Origin: Tannerella sp.
GTDB taxonomy: Bacteria; Bacteroidota; Bacteroidia; Bacteroidales; Tannerellaceae
Assembly: GCA_031260095.1 (NCBI GenBank)
Contig: JAIRKN010000201.1
Coordinates: forward strand, 1 to 6,216
Reading direction: 5' to 3'
DNA length: 6,216 nucleotides
The translations under genes and the position numbers were made by a program. The notes below the pieces were generated by a model. The model ran no database searches. It had not been told where the DNA came from and saw only the letters and a list, made by a program, of their open reading frames with translations. This document shows, piece by piece, positions 1 to 6,216 of the stretch. Each line of letters opens with the position of its first letter. Positions within the stretch are counted from its first letter, which is position 1.

Positions 1-801
1 CACTTTGGGGATCCAGCCCGATTCGGTGGGCGGGAAGAGGTGTAATGCGTTCCTGAAACTGTTGGCCGCCAATGTAGCGCGTTCGAGGTTGTCTCCGTCG
101 GCTTTGTTGATGACGATGCCGTCGGCCATTTCCATAATGCCCCGTTTGATCCCCTGGAGTTCGTCGCCTGTTCCGGCCAGTTGGATAAGTAAAAAGAAAT
201 CTACCATCGAATGAACAGCTGTTTCGCTTTGTCCGACACCCACGGTTTCGACAAAAACCGTATCAAATCCCGCCGCTTCGCAGAGTATGATTGTTTCCCG
301 TGTTTTCCGGGCGACGCCGCCCAGCGAGCCTGCCGTCGGCGAAGGACGTATGAATGCGTTCTTTTCTCTCGAAAGCGCTTCCATACGTGTCTTGTCGCCC
401 AGGATACTTCCTTTCGAGCGTTCGCTGCTCGGGTCGATCGCAAGGACGGCCAGACGACGCCCTTGCCGGATGATGTGCATACCGAAAGAATCAATGGATG
501 TACTTTTCCCTGCTCCGGGTACGCCGGTAAACCCGATACGGATGGACCGACCGGTATGTGGCAGGCATCTTTCGATGATTTCCTGGGCTAAGAGTTGATG
601 ATCCTGTTTTGAACTTTCAATAAGTGTTACCGCCTGACTTAATATGGTGATGTTCCCTTTTAAAATGCCTTCTATATATTCTGTCGCCGAGAGGCGGTTT
701 TTTCTGGGAATATGTTTCAGGTAAGGATTTACCGTAGGCGCAGAAACGCCTTTGTTTACTTTTAATCCTTTATATATAGCGTCATTTTCGGGATGTTCCA
801 T
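1..801 (-). CDS. meaB: Methylmalonyl-CoA mutase-associated GTPase MeaB (ArgK family), partial, C-terminus beyond left edge
   Basis: This is a cytosolic P-loop GTPase. Family knowledge: MeaB binds adenosylcobalamin-dependent methylmalonyl-CoA mutase, gates cofactor loading and protects the enzyme, which serves succinate/propionate interconversion in Bacteroidales. I translated the reverse strand from the ATG at 801-799 and read 267 codons without a stop to base 1. Visible motifs are Walker A GVPGAGKS (residues 93-100), GSILGDKTRM (131-140), RPSPTAGSLGGVARKT (152-167), the G3-like ETVGVGQSE (185-193), GDELQGIK (212-219) and the G4 motif NKAD (232-235). Family members are usually about 320-370 residues, so roughly the last 60-100, including the C-terminal dimerisation region, lie outside. 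The N-terminal 50 residues are AT-richer than the GTPase core. The start lies 3 bases after the stop of the DUF1573 gene and in the same frame, so the two are probably cotranscribed. The mutase genes are not in the window. Confidence 0.95.
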   Translation of the reverse strand, partial: MEHPENDAIYKGLKVNKGVSAPTVNPYLKHIPRKNRLSATEYIEGILKGNITILSQAVTLIESSKQDHQLLAQEIIERCLPHTGRSIRIGFTGVPGAGKSTSIDSFGMHIIRQGRRLAVLAIDPSSERSKGSILGDKTRMEALSREKNAFIRPSPTAGSLGGVARKTRETIILCEAAGFDTVFVETVGVGQSETAVHSMVDFFLLIQLAGTGDELQGIKRGIMEMADGIVINKADGDNLERATLAANSFRNALHLFPPTESGWIPKV

Positions 802-804
802 ACA

Positions 805-2274
805 TCATTTGGCTTTTTGTGCGGATACTTTGACCATGCGTACAGGCCCATTCGGATCGTTACAGACAATATAGATGTCCGTATCAACGTCCGTATCCAA
901 CTCTTTGGCCTTCACCGTCGCCCTGACGACCAAAGATCCGCCGGCTTTTATGATCTTACCGGAGAGTTTCGGCAGGTGAATCCGCTGATCATCACTTGTT
1001 ACGCTGTGGAGTGTCAGGTCGGATTTGCCCGTATTGGTTAATATAAACTCTTTGCCGGCCGTTCCTCCAAGTCCTAAGAATCCTCCTTTTACGTTGTCAA
1101 ATAACAATTGTGGATTTTTGATTTCCAGATGTGGAGCGTTTACGTTTTGTAACGGGGATAATTGCTTGAAGTCGTCCACATAGTTAACCGTAGCGGTAAT
1201 GTTTTCACTTCCGAGAATATTACCTTCCCGGTTTCTGATGATCCATTTAAATGAGTCTTTGATACGCCCTCTTTTTTCGGTCGTTTTTGTCCCGTCTATT
1301 ATAACCGACACTTCTCCCGGCCAATCCGCTTTGAGGGAATCCGGACTTTTGACGATGATGTATTCCGGGATGTTTTCACAGGTAAAGTAAACGGTTTCGG
1401 CATTGTAGTTTTTGATGTGGAGAATATTCCTGTTGGCCGCCGAGGGGAGAATGTTTTTATATATCAAATCTTTTTCCGTTATACCGACGCCGCCGACCGT
1501 GTCTGTGAAAGCCACCTGCGGATCGGCCGGTTTCTCGACGACGACCCCCGTGATGGTCAGTTTATGGCGTTTGTGGCCATTCTCTTCGTTTGTATATACA
1601 GTGGCGCTCTTATTGAAATTTCCGATACGTCCCTTGGGATTGAATGTAATGATGATCACTCCCTCTTGTCCCGGCTCTACAGGCTTTTGCGTCCATTCCG
1701 GGCGGGTGCATCCGCAGGACGCCTGTACGCGACTGATCGTCAATGGCGCATCTCCTGTGTTTTTAAAGTTGAAGATATGTTCTGCATACCCGTCGTTTTC
1801 TCCGATCGTTCCGAAATCGTGAGAGGTTTCAGCCGGGCTGAAAACGGGTGTTTTGGGCGGATCCTCCTCTTTTGCTTTCCCTACAACGCCTTTGATTGTA
1901 AGATGAACAGGGTCTTCGTTTTCACAATATACAGATATGTTTTTTGAAAAAGGTCCGGGACGTCCTTTGGGATTATAAGCCACTTTTATTTCTCCCATTT
2001 TGTTGGATACGATCGGATCTTTGGTCCAATCCGTGGTGGTGCATCCGCAGGAGGCCACCACCTGTTTTATGATAAGGGGAGCGGTACCTGTATTTTTGAT
2101 TATGAAAGTATGATTGGCAAGACCTCCGTCTTCGGATATATTTCCGTAATCAAATACGTTTTTATCTATCGTGAATGAAGGTTTTGCGTTTGTATTCTGC
2201 CCCTGCACGGAGATCAGACAACATACTATTAAAAAAGCCGGAAGAATTTTCATCCTGTTGTTAACCTTGTTCAT
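805..2274 (-). CDS. Secreted multi-domain DUF1573 protein, 489 aa
   Basis: Function is unknown. An N-terminal hydrophobic stretch (about residues 9-22) looks like a type I signal peptide, with cleavage probably near residue 24-30; there is no good lipobox, so a periplasmic or exported soluble protein is inferred. Two clear DUF1573 domains (Ig-like beta-sandwich family) follow: about 33-131 with SCGCT at 75-79, and about 144-244 with SCGCT at 186-190. Both contain the pattern F/HDFG or FDYG, KNTG.APL, SCGCT, W(T)xxP, NPKGR. The second half (about 255-489) reads as one or two more beta-sandwich domains; residues 382-487 keep the LFDNV and LTNTGKSDLTL features but lack the Cys pair. The start is chosen at 2274, with an A-rich leader just before it; the Met at residue 8 (base 2253) is an alternative that would give a more usual signal peptide. 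It starts 16 bases after the smaller DUF1573 gene and ends 3 bases before meaB. Confidence 0.9.
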   Translation of the reverse strand: MNKVNNRMKILPAFLIVCCLISVQGQNTNAKPSFTIDKNVFDYGNISEDGGLANHTFIIKNTGTAPLIIKQVVASCGCTTTDWTKDPIVSNKMGEIKVAYNPKGRPGPFSKNISVYCENEDPVHLTIKGVVGKAKEEDPPKTPVFSPAETSHDFGTIGENDGYAEHIFNFKNTGDAPLTISRVQASCGCTRPEWTQKPVEPGQEGVIIITFNPKGRIGNFNKSATVYTNEENGHKRHKLTITGVVVEKPADPQVAFTDTVGGVGITEKDLIYKNILPSAANRNILHIKNYNAETVYFTCENIPEYIIVKSPDSLKADWPGEVSVIIDGTKTTEKRGRIKDSFKWIIRNREGNILGSENITATVNYVDDFKQLSPLQNVNAPHLEIKNPQLLFDNVKGGFLGLGGTAGKEFILTNTGKSDLTLHSVTSDDQRIHLPKLSGKIIKAGGSLVVRATVKAKELDTDVDTDIYIVCNDPNGPVRMVKVSAQKAK

Positions 2275-2473
2275 CTTTTGTTGCTATATATTACTGAACG
2301 ACTTTACCTTTTATTGTCAATACAAAACTGCCGACTTTTCCATTACTGTATACGGAAATGGTTTTTGTAAAAGTACCCGGCCGGTTTGTTGGGTCGAATG
2401 TAACCTTGATCTCTCCTGTCCGTCCCGGTGCGATCGGCTCCTTTGTCCAGTCGGGCGTCGTACATCCGCAGGA
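1709..2473 (-). repeat. Three copies of an 11-base coding repeat marking the DUF1573 SCGC motif
   Basis: CATCCGCAGGA (plus strand) occurs at 1709-1719, 2042-2052 and 2463-2473. Each copy lies on the codons for Ser-Cys-Gly-Cys in the three intact DUF1573 domains, two in the large protein and one in the small one. It is a protein-domain repeat conserved at the DNA level, not a mobile or regulatory repeat. The interval given spans all three copies. Confidence 0.8.
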
Positions 2474-2677
2474 TGCTACTACTTTAGTGACAACCAGAGG
2501 CGCTTCTCCGTTATTTTTTATCTTAAAAGAATGAGTTACCGCTCCGTTTTTTTCATTTATATCACCGAAGTCATACATCGCACTATCTATTACCGAAATA
2601 GAAGCTTCTTTCTGTTGTGCTGATACTATGTTTGCCGTCAGCAAAATTAGTCCGAATACAAATAGAATACGTTTCAT
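2291..2677 (-). CDS. Secreted single-domain DUF1573 protein, 128 aa
   Basis: Function is unknown. Residues 1-20 form a standard signal peptide (Lys-Arg, hydrophobic core, then VSA followed by QQ), so export with cleavage after residue 20 is likely. The rest is a single DUF1573 domain: MYDFGDI (34-40), KNNGEAPLVV (54-63), VVASCGCTTPDWTKEPI (66-82), GEIKVTFDP (88-96) and a C-terminal beta strand LTIKGKVV. The segment around SCGCT closely resembles the first domain of the 489-residue neighbour (both have VVASCGCTT-x-DWTK-x-PI), which suggests duplication. The paired cysteines one residue apart (70 and 72) could form a disulfide or bind a ligand or metal; that is speculation. It is the first gene of its cluster, with a promoter motif about 30 bases upstream and an A-rich leader instead of a Shine-Dalgarno sequence. 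Confidence 0.9.
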   Translation of the reverse strand: MKRILFVFGLILLTANIVSAQQKEASISVIDSAMYDFGDINEKNGAVTHSFKIKNNGEAPLVVTKVVASCGCTTPDWTKEPIAPGRTGEIKVTFDPTNRPGTFTKTISVYSNGKVGSFVLTIKGKVVQ

Positions 2678-2706
2678 TTTTTTTATTTTTTAGTTAATAT
2701 ATGACG

Positions 2707-2714
2707 CAAAGGTA
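2707..2714 (-). promoter_or_regulatory. Putative -7 promoter element for the DUF1573-DUF1573-meaB cluster
   Basis: On the minus strand this reads TACCTTTG, matching TAnnTTTG, 29 bases upstream of the 128-residue protein's ATG. The leader that follows is very AT-rich, with A runs directly before the start codon, typical of Bacteroidota translation starts. No clear -33 element is visible. It indicates that the cluster can be transcribed separately from thyA-folA even though all five genes share a strand. Confidence 0.5.
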
Positions 2715-2740
2715 ATGTTATTTGCTATACATTGTACCTT
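2709..2740. other. Imperfect inverted repeat between folA and the DUF1573 gene
   Basis: The arms AAGGT+AATGT (2709-2718) and ACATT+(GT)+ACCTT (2729-2740) can pair as two 5-bp helices separated by a 2-base bulge, with a 10-base loop. It begins 8 bases past the folA stop on the minus strand and overlaps the -7 motif of the next gene. No U-run follows it directly, so it is not a canonical terminator. It could be an operator, a weak attenuating hairpin, or chance in AT-rich DNA. Confidence 0.25.
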
Positions 2741-2748
2741 ATAAGTAT

Positions 2749-3240
2749 TTATTTTTTCTTAATATATGTTCGGAAAGAATACGGATACAAATGTTTTTCA
2801 TCACGCTGAAAATCCCTTTGTTCCGTCATGATCCATTTATCTTCACTTATATCAGGGAAGAATGTGTCTGCATTTTCAAATGAGTGATGAACAAGTGTAA
2901 TGTATAACTTATCTGCAAGATCTATCGTTTGATTATAAATACTGGCTCCTCCTATGATAAAGACTTCATCTTTCGCGTTGTATTCGTTTATTGCGTCTTC
3001 GGGATGGTGGAACAGGATGCAGTTTTCAAATCGGGTCGTTTTATTCTTCGTGATGACGATATTTGTCCGGTCAGGCAAAGCGCCTTTAGGAAGCGATTCG
3101 AATGTCTTCCGTCCCATTATGACGGTATGGCCGGTTGTGAGCGCTTTGAAACGCTTCATATCATTCGGCAGTCTCCAGAGAAGATCATTGTCAGCGCCTA
3201 TGGCCCTGTTTTCTGCGATAGCGGCAATAATGGAAATCAT
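2749..3240 (-). CDS. folA: Dihydrofolate reductase (type I), 163 aa
   Basis: Reduces 7,8-dihydrofolate to tetrahydrofolate with NADPH in the cytosol and is the usual target of trimethoprim. The length (163) matches the family norm of about 160. Visible motifs are the N-terminal strand MISIIAAIAENRAIG, Trp22 followed by LPNDMKRF with the catalytic acid Asp27 (same number as in E. coli), the NADPH-binding GRKTFESLP (43-51), Arg58 in LPDRTNIV, the cofactor loop IIGGASIY (95-102) and the conserved Thr126 in DTFFPD. No key residue is missing. It starts 22 bases after the thyA stop on the same strand. ThyA produces dihydrofolate, so the two genes form a substrate-coupled, probably cotranscribed pair. 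The C-terminus ends in three lysines just before the stop. Confidence 0.98.
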   Translation of the reverse strand: MISIIAAIAENRAIGADNDLLWRLPNDMKRFKALTTGHTVIMGRKTFESLPKGALPDRTNIVITKNKTTRFENCILFHHPEDAINEYNAKDEVFIIGGASIYNQTIDLADKLYITLVHHSFENADTFFPDISEDKWIMTEQRDFQRDEKHLYPYSFRTYIKKK

Positions 3241-3262
3241 ATCACAATCGACAATAGCTGGT

Positions 3263-4057
3263 TTATACGGATACTTCCCCCTTTATATGGGGATGTGGAT
3301 CATAGTGGATAAGTTCAAAGTCTTCGTAGTTAAAATCGAAGATGTTTTTTACATTCGGATTAATCCTCATCTCCGGCAGTGGCCGGGGCGTGCGTGACAG
3401 TTGTAGCTTTATCTGCTCCACATGGTTGGCGTATATATGGGCGTCTCCTAATGTGTGTATAAAATCTCCGGCTATTAGCCCCGTTACCTGGGCCACCATC
3501 ATTAATAACAGGGCGTATGAAGCGATGTTGAAAGGGACGCCGAGGAAAAGATCCGCACTTCGCTGGTAGAGTTGAAGGCTCAGGCGGCCGTTGGCGACAT
3601 AGAATTGAAAAAAGACGTGGCATGGAGGGAGCCACATGTTTTTCAGATCACCTACATTCCATGCGCTGACCAGCATACGGCGCGAGTTCGGATTTTCCTT
3701 TATGGTACGGACGACATCACTGATCTGGTCGATCGCTCCTCCTTCATAATCCGGCCATGAACGCCACTGGTATCCATATATATGTCCCAGATTTCCCTTT
3801 TCATCGGCCCATTCGTTCCAGATACGGACCCCGTTCTCTTGCAGGTATCCGACATTTGTATCTCCATTCAGAAACCATAAAAGTTCGTGTATGATTGATT
3901 TCAAATGTAATTTTTTGGTGGTAAGTAAAGGGAATCCTTTTTCCAGGCTGAAACGCATTTGATGTCCGAATATACTGATAGCGCCTGTGCCTGTCCGGTC
4001 GTCTTTCTTTACTCCTTCCCTCAGGACACGTTCTAATAAATCCAGATACTGCTTCAT
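3263..4057 (-). CDS. thyA: Thymidylate synthase ThyA, 264 aa
   Basis: Methylates dUMP to dTMP using 5,10-methylenetetrahydrofolate as carbon donor and reductant, releasing dihydrofolate; cytosolic homodimer in the family. The length is 264 residues, the same as E. coli ThyA, and the catalytic residues fall at the same numbers: Arg21 (DDRTGTG), Glu58 (HELLWFL), Trp80, the nucleophile Cys146 in LPPCH, Arg166 in QRSADLFLG, Asp169, Asn177 ([10 protein letters not shown]), His207 and Tyr209 (GDAHIYANH). The protein appears intact and functional. The start is the ATG at 4057-4055, with an A-rich leader (AAAAGAAAAAATAAAT) and a Bacteroidota-type -7 motif about 25 bases upstream. It is the first gene of the thyA-folA unit and is divergent from the aldose epimerase gene. 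Confidence 0.99.
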   Translation of the reverse strand: MKQYLDLLERVLREGVKKDDRTGTGAISIFGHQMRFSLEKGFPLLTTKKLHLKSIIHELLWFLNGDTNVGYLQENGVRIWNEWADEKGNLGHIYGYQWRSWPDYEGGAIDQISDVVRTIKENPNSRRMLVSAWNVGDLKNMWLPPCHVFFQFYVANGRLSLQLYQRSADLFLGVPFNIASYALLLMMVAQVTGLIAGDFIHTLGDAHIYANHVEQIKLQLSRTPRPLPEMRINPNVKNIFDFNYEDFELIHYDPHPHIKGEVSV

Positions 4058-4079
4058 ATTTATTTTTTCTTTTGTGGCG

Positions 4080-4087
4080 CAAAGATA
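4080..4087 (-). promoter_or_regulatory. Putative -7 promoter element for thyA-folA
   Basis: On the minus strand this reads TATCTTTG, a full match to the Bacteroidota primary sigma -7 motif TAnnTTTG. It lies 22 bases upstream of the thyA ATG, implying a short leader of roughly 16 bases that is rich in A. I see no convincing TTTG -33 element at the expected distance. The downstream sequence GCGCCA resembles GCGTCA after the DUF1573 -7 motif. Confidence 0.55.
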
Positions 4088-4098
4088 ATAAAAAAATG

Positions 4099-4106
4099 TA
4101 TATTTG
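4099..4106 (+). promoter_or_regulatory. Putative -7 promoter element for the epimerase-esterase pair
   Basis: TATATTTG is a full match to TAnnTTTG and lies 47 bases upstream of the chosen ATG at 4154. A TTTG at 4071-4074 could be the -33 element, but its 24-base spacer is longer than the usual 19-21. The predicted transcript start, a few bases downstream near 4110-4114, falls at or near the alternative TTG codon at 4112, which supports the internal ATG as the true start. Confidence 0.5.
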
Positions 4107-4153
4107 CAGGATTGAAAATATATAAAGGTATTATAATTTATTTTGAAGTCATA

Positions 4154-5299
4154 ATGAAGAACATTTTATTTGTAGCATGGATAGCGGTGGGACTGTTGTC
4201 GTGCAAAAAGGAAGTTAAAAACGTGCAAACGATGTCGGGACTGAATACAAAAGATTTTGTATCGGAAGTGAATGGCAAGGAAACAGGATTGTATATCCTG
4301 AGAAATTCGGCGGGTCTGGAGGCCTGTATTACAAACTATGGTGGTCGTCTGGTTTCATTACTGGTGCCGGACAGGGAAGGTAATTTGAAAGATGTAGTGC
4401 TTGGATATGGAAGTATTGCGGAGTATCTGGCGTCGAACGGAAATTATGGCGCATTGATAGGGCGTTATGGGAATCGTATTAAAGATGGTGTGTTTTCGCT
4501 TGACGGTGAAACATTCCGGTTGCCGGAAAATAATAACGGCCATTGCCTGCATGGTGGCCCTAATGGTTTTCATACCCAGGTTTGGGATGCAGAGCAAATA
4601 GACGCACAGACGCTTAAGTTGACCTATCTATCGAAAGACAAAGAAGCCGGTTTTCCGGGGAATCTGAATGTGACAGTGATCTATAAACTGACAGATGATA
4701 ATGCGGTGGATATCCGGTATGAAGCGACTACAGATAAACCGACCGTTGTGAACTTGACGAATCACAGCTATTTTAATCTTTCAGGTAAACCGAACACCCA
4801 GATTCTGGATCATTACATATATATTAATGCGGATTCGTATAATGCGGTAGGTGAAACATTAATACCGGTAGCGATTGCTCCGGTAGACAGCACTCCGATG
4901 GATTTACGTCGCCCGGTACTGATAAGCGCCGGTATAAATGATGAGTTTGAACAGATTATCATCGGTAAGGGATATGATCATAACTGGGTATTGAATACAA
5001 AAGGCGATCTTTCGCAATTGGCCGCAAAAGCTTATCATGACGGAAGCGGTATCGTAATGGATGTTTATACCAGTGAGCCGGGTATACAATTTTATAGCGG
5101 CAATTTTATGGCGGTTTCCGATAATGGAAAATTAGGGATGAAATATCCCCACAGGGGCGCACTCTGTCTGGAAACACAGCATTATCCGAATAGTCCGAAT
5201 GAGCCTTCTTATCCAAGTACGGTGCTTCGTCCGGGAGAAAAATACACCAGCCGTTGTATCTATAAGTTTAAAACCGTACCGACTCCGGTAAATCAGTAA
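4154..5299 (+). CDS. galM: Lipoprotein aldose 1-epimerase (mutarotase, GalM family), 381 aa
   Basis: Interconverts alpha and beta anomers of hexoses such as galactose and glucose. Residues 1-17 form a lipoprotein signal ending in the lipobox LLSC (Cys17), so the protein is probably lipid-anchored; the residues after Cys are KKE rather than an acidic cluster, which favours a periplasmic over a surface location (inference). Family motifs are NYGGRLVSL (61-69), IGRYGNRI (102-109), HCLHGG with the candidate catalytic base partner His133 (130-135), NHSYFNL with His204 (203-209), YDHNW with sugar-binding Asp275, and LETQHYP with candidate catalytic Glu340 (339-345). The mature size (about 365) is slightly longer than cytosolic GalM (about 345), as expected for exported Bacteroidales forms. 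I chose the ATG at 4154; extending to the TTG at 4112 would add 14 residues before the signal peptide. The esterase gene follows after 5 bases. The symbol reflects family, not proven substrate. Confidence 0.93.
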   Translation: MKNILFVAWIAVGLLSCKKEVKNVQTMSGLNTKDFVSEVNGKETGLYILRNSAGLEACITNYGGRLVSLLVPDREGNLKDVVLGYGSIAEYLASNGNYGALIGRYGNRIKDGVFSLDGETFRLPENNNGHCLHGGPNGFHTQVWDAEQIDAQTLKLTYLSKDKEAGFPGNLNVTVIYKLTDDNAVDIRYEATTDKPTVVNLTNHSYFNLSGKPNTQILDHYIYINADSYNAVGETLIPVAIAPVDSTPMDLRRPVLISAGINDEFEQIIIGKGYDHNWVLNTKGDLSQLAAKAYHDGSGIVMDVYTSEPGIQFYSGNFMAVSDNGKLGMKYPHRGALCLETQHYPNSPNEPSYPSTVLRPGEKYTSRCIYKFKTVPTPVNQ

Positions 5300-5304
5300 A
5301 TAGT

Positions 5305-6183
5305 ATGAAATCAATTCAATATTCAGTAGTTACTGTTTTTCTTATATTAGTAACATTCCCTTCGATTGATGCCCAGAAAGTCGTAAGGCTATGGGATGGA
5401 AATCCCCCCGTAAGCAATGAAATTGAAGGAGAAGAGGTGGTAGGAGAAGGACGTTCTTGGATAAATAATGTATCGGTCCCGGAACTGGAAATCTATCTTC
5501 CGGAAAAATCAAAGGCGACGGGGATGGCGGTTGTTGTTTGTCCCGGAGGCGGATATGGAGGTCTGGCGTATGATCATGAAGGCTTAATGGTTGTCCGCTG
5601 GCTTAATAAAGAAGGTATCGCCGCGTTTATCCTTAAATACAGGATGCCGAACAGACATAAAAATGTGCCGCTTGATGATGCGCAGCAGGCAATCCGGTAT
5701 GTGCGTGAACAGGCTGACAAATATGGGGTGGATCCTTCAAAGATAGGAATCTGCGGATTTTCAGCAGGAGGACATCTGGCCTCTACCGCTTCCACACATT
5801 TTGCAACGACCGGAACAAGTACGCGCCCTGATTTCTCAATTTTGTTCTATCCGGTCATCACGATGACGGAGCTGACGCATGGTGGCTCCCGGAATAATCT
5901 GCTTGGTGAAAACCCGTCGAAAACGGATATTCATATATTTTCTAACGAGAAACAGGTGAATGTAAACACGCCTCCTACCATTTTGTTGTTGAGTGATGAC
6001 GACAAGGTAGTGCTTCCGGAAAACAGTATATGGTATTACGAAGCGCTTAAGCGGAATGATGTGCCGGCTACGATGTACATATTTCCGACCGGCGGACATG
6101 GCTGGGGATTCCATGATACATACGAATATCATTCACAAATGACAGATTTGCTTTCAAAATGGTTGAACGCCTTGTTTGATTAA
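5305..6183 (+). CDS. Secreted alpha/beta-hydrolase, probable carbohydrate esterase (acetylxylan esterase-like), 292 aa
   Basis: A serine hydrolase of the alpha/beta fold, in the group often annotated in Bacteroidota as acetyl(xylan) esterase or 'endo-1,4-beta-xylanase B-like' hydrolase. Residues 1-23 look like a type I signal peptide (hydrophobic core, then IDA followed by QK), so it is probably periplasmic. Visible elements are the oxyanion-hole segment CPGGGYGGLAYDHEG (79-93), LKYRMP (110-115), DAQQAIRYVR (125-134), the nucleophile elbow GFSAGGH with Ser153 (151-157), the acid turn SDDDKVV with the catalytic Asp among 231-233, and the catalytic His265 in GGHGWGF. The triad and spacing are complete. 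It lies 5 bases after the epimerase gene on the same strand, so the two are probably cotranscribed and may share a role in glycan or sugar processing. The substrate cannot be read from the sequence; acetyl or other short acyl groups on sugars is an inference from the family. Confidence 0.88.
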   Translation: MKSIQYSVVTVFLILVTFPSIDAQKVVRLWDGNPPVSNEIEGEEVVGEGRSWINNVSVPELEIYLPEKSKATGMAVVVCPGGGYGGLAYDHEGLMVVRWLNKEGIAAFILKYRMPNRHKNVPLDDAQQAIRYVREQADKYGVDPSKIGICGFSAGGHLASTASTHFATTGTSTRPDFSILFYPVITMTELTHGGSRNNLLGENPSKTDIHIFSNEKQVNVNTPPTILLLSDDDKVVLPENSIWYYEALKRNDVPATMYIFPTGGHGWGFHDTYEYHSQMTDLLSKWLNALFD

Positions 6184-6201
6184 GCCGGTTACTTACCGCT
6201 T
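6182..6201 (+). terminator. Weak candidate hairpin after the esterase gene
   Basis: AAG-C-CGGT (6182-6189) can pair with ACCG-CTT (6195-6201) around the loop TACTT, with one bulged C. It overlaps the stop codon of the esterase gene. The following bases (GTTATCCTGT) are only moderately T-rich and the window ends at 6216, so a terminator role is uncertain. Confidence 0.2.
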
Positions 6202-6216
6202 GTTATCCTGTCCCGG

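Noticed and set aside
211..598. Two long plus-strand open frames (211-591 and 287-598) opposite meaB
   Set aside because: They lie antisense to a continuous, fully motif-bearing MeaB frame in GC-rich DNA, where shadow frames are common; no recognisable domain or promoter.
1412..1947. Overlapping plus-strand frames of 136 and 176 codons opposite the large DUF1573 gene
   Set aside because: Antisense to an intact gene with clear repeated domains; the translated products show no coherent domain or signal.
1709..2473. Evenly recurring 11-mer as a possible CRISPR or regulatory repeat
   Set aside because: Each copy encodes the conserved Ser-Cys-Gly-Cys of a DUF1573 domain; spacing is several hundred bases and there is no repeat-spacer pattern.
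2954..3397. Plus-strand frames across folA and the start of the thyA 3' end
   Set aside because: They cross two well-supported genes on the other strand and resemble no known protein.
4112..4153. Upstream TTG start that would extend the epimerase by 14 residues
   Set aside because: It would bury the lipoprotein signal behind an odd N-terminus and lies at the predicted transcript start; the ATG at 4154 gives a standard signal with lipobox.
1..6216. Mobile element, phage, toxin-antitoxin or defence system
   Set aside because: No transposase, integrase, terminal inverted repeats, small paired toxin-like genes or nuclease domains were seen; essentially all of the window is accounted for by seven intact or edge-cut metabolic or secreted-protein genes.

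Overview
The window looks like chromosomal DNA of a member of the Bacteroidales (Bacteroides/Parabacteroides-like; genus not resolved). The evidence is threefold: gene leaders that are A-rich with no clear Shine-Dalgarno sequence, three matches to the Bacteroidota -7 promoter motif TAnnTTTG, and gene content typical of the group (DUF1573 secreted proteins, a lipoprotein aldose epimerase, a secreted sugar esterase, and MeaB). There is no sign of a phage, transposon, CRISPR array or other mobile element, and no RNA gene was recognised.

Layout. Bases 1-2677, read on the minus strand, hold a tight three-gene cluster. In transcription order these are a 128-residue secreted single-domain DUF1573 protein, a 489-residue secreted multi-domain DUF1573 protein, and meaB, the methylmalonyl-CoA mutase chaperone GTPase, which runs off the left edge after 267 codons. 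Gaps are 16 and 3 bases. Bases 2749-4057, also minus strand, hold the thymidylate pair thyA then folA, 22 bases apart. From 4154 on the plus strand come a lipoprotein aldose 1-epimerase (GalM type) and, 5 bases later, a secreted alpha/beta-hydrolase esterase. The 96-base gap between thyA and the epimerase carries back-to-back promoter motifs.

How the genes work together. ThyA makes dTMP and releases dihydrofolate, which FolA reduces back to tetrahydrofolate: a classic coupled pair. The epimerase and esterase both appear to be exported and probably act on sugars or acylated glycans in the periplasm. The DUF1573 pair is exported and of unknown function, and its link to cytosolic MeaB is unexplained.

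Novelty. This is mostly an ordinary housekeeping region. The points most worth a second look are the DUF1573-DUF1573-meaB arrangement, the repeated SCGCT domains that lose their cysteines toward the C-terminus, and the compact divergent promoter region. I found no convincing undescribed system.
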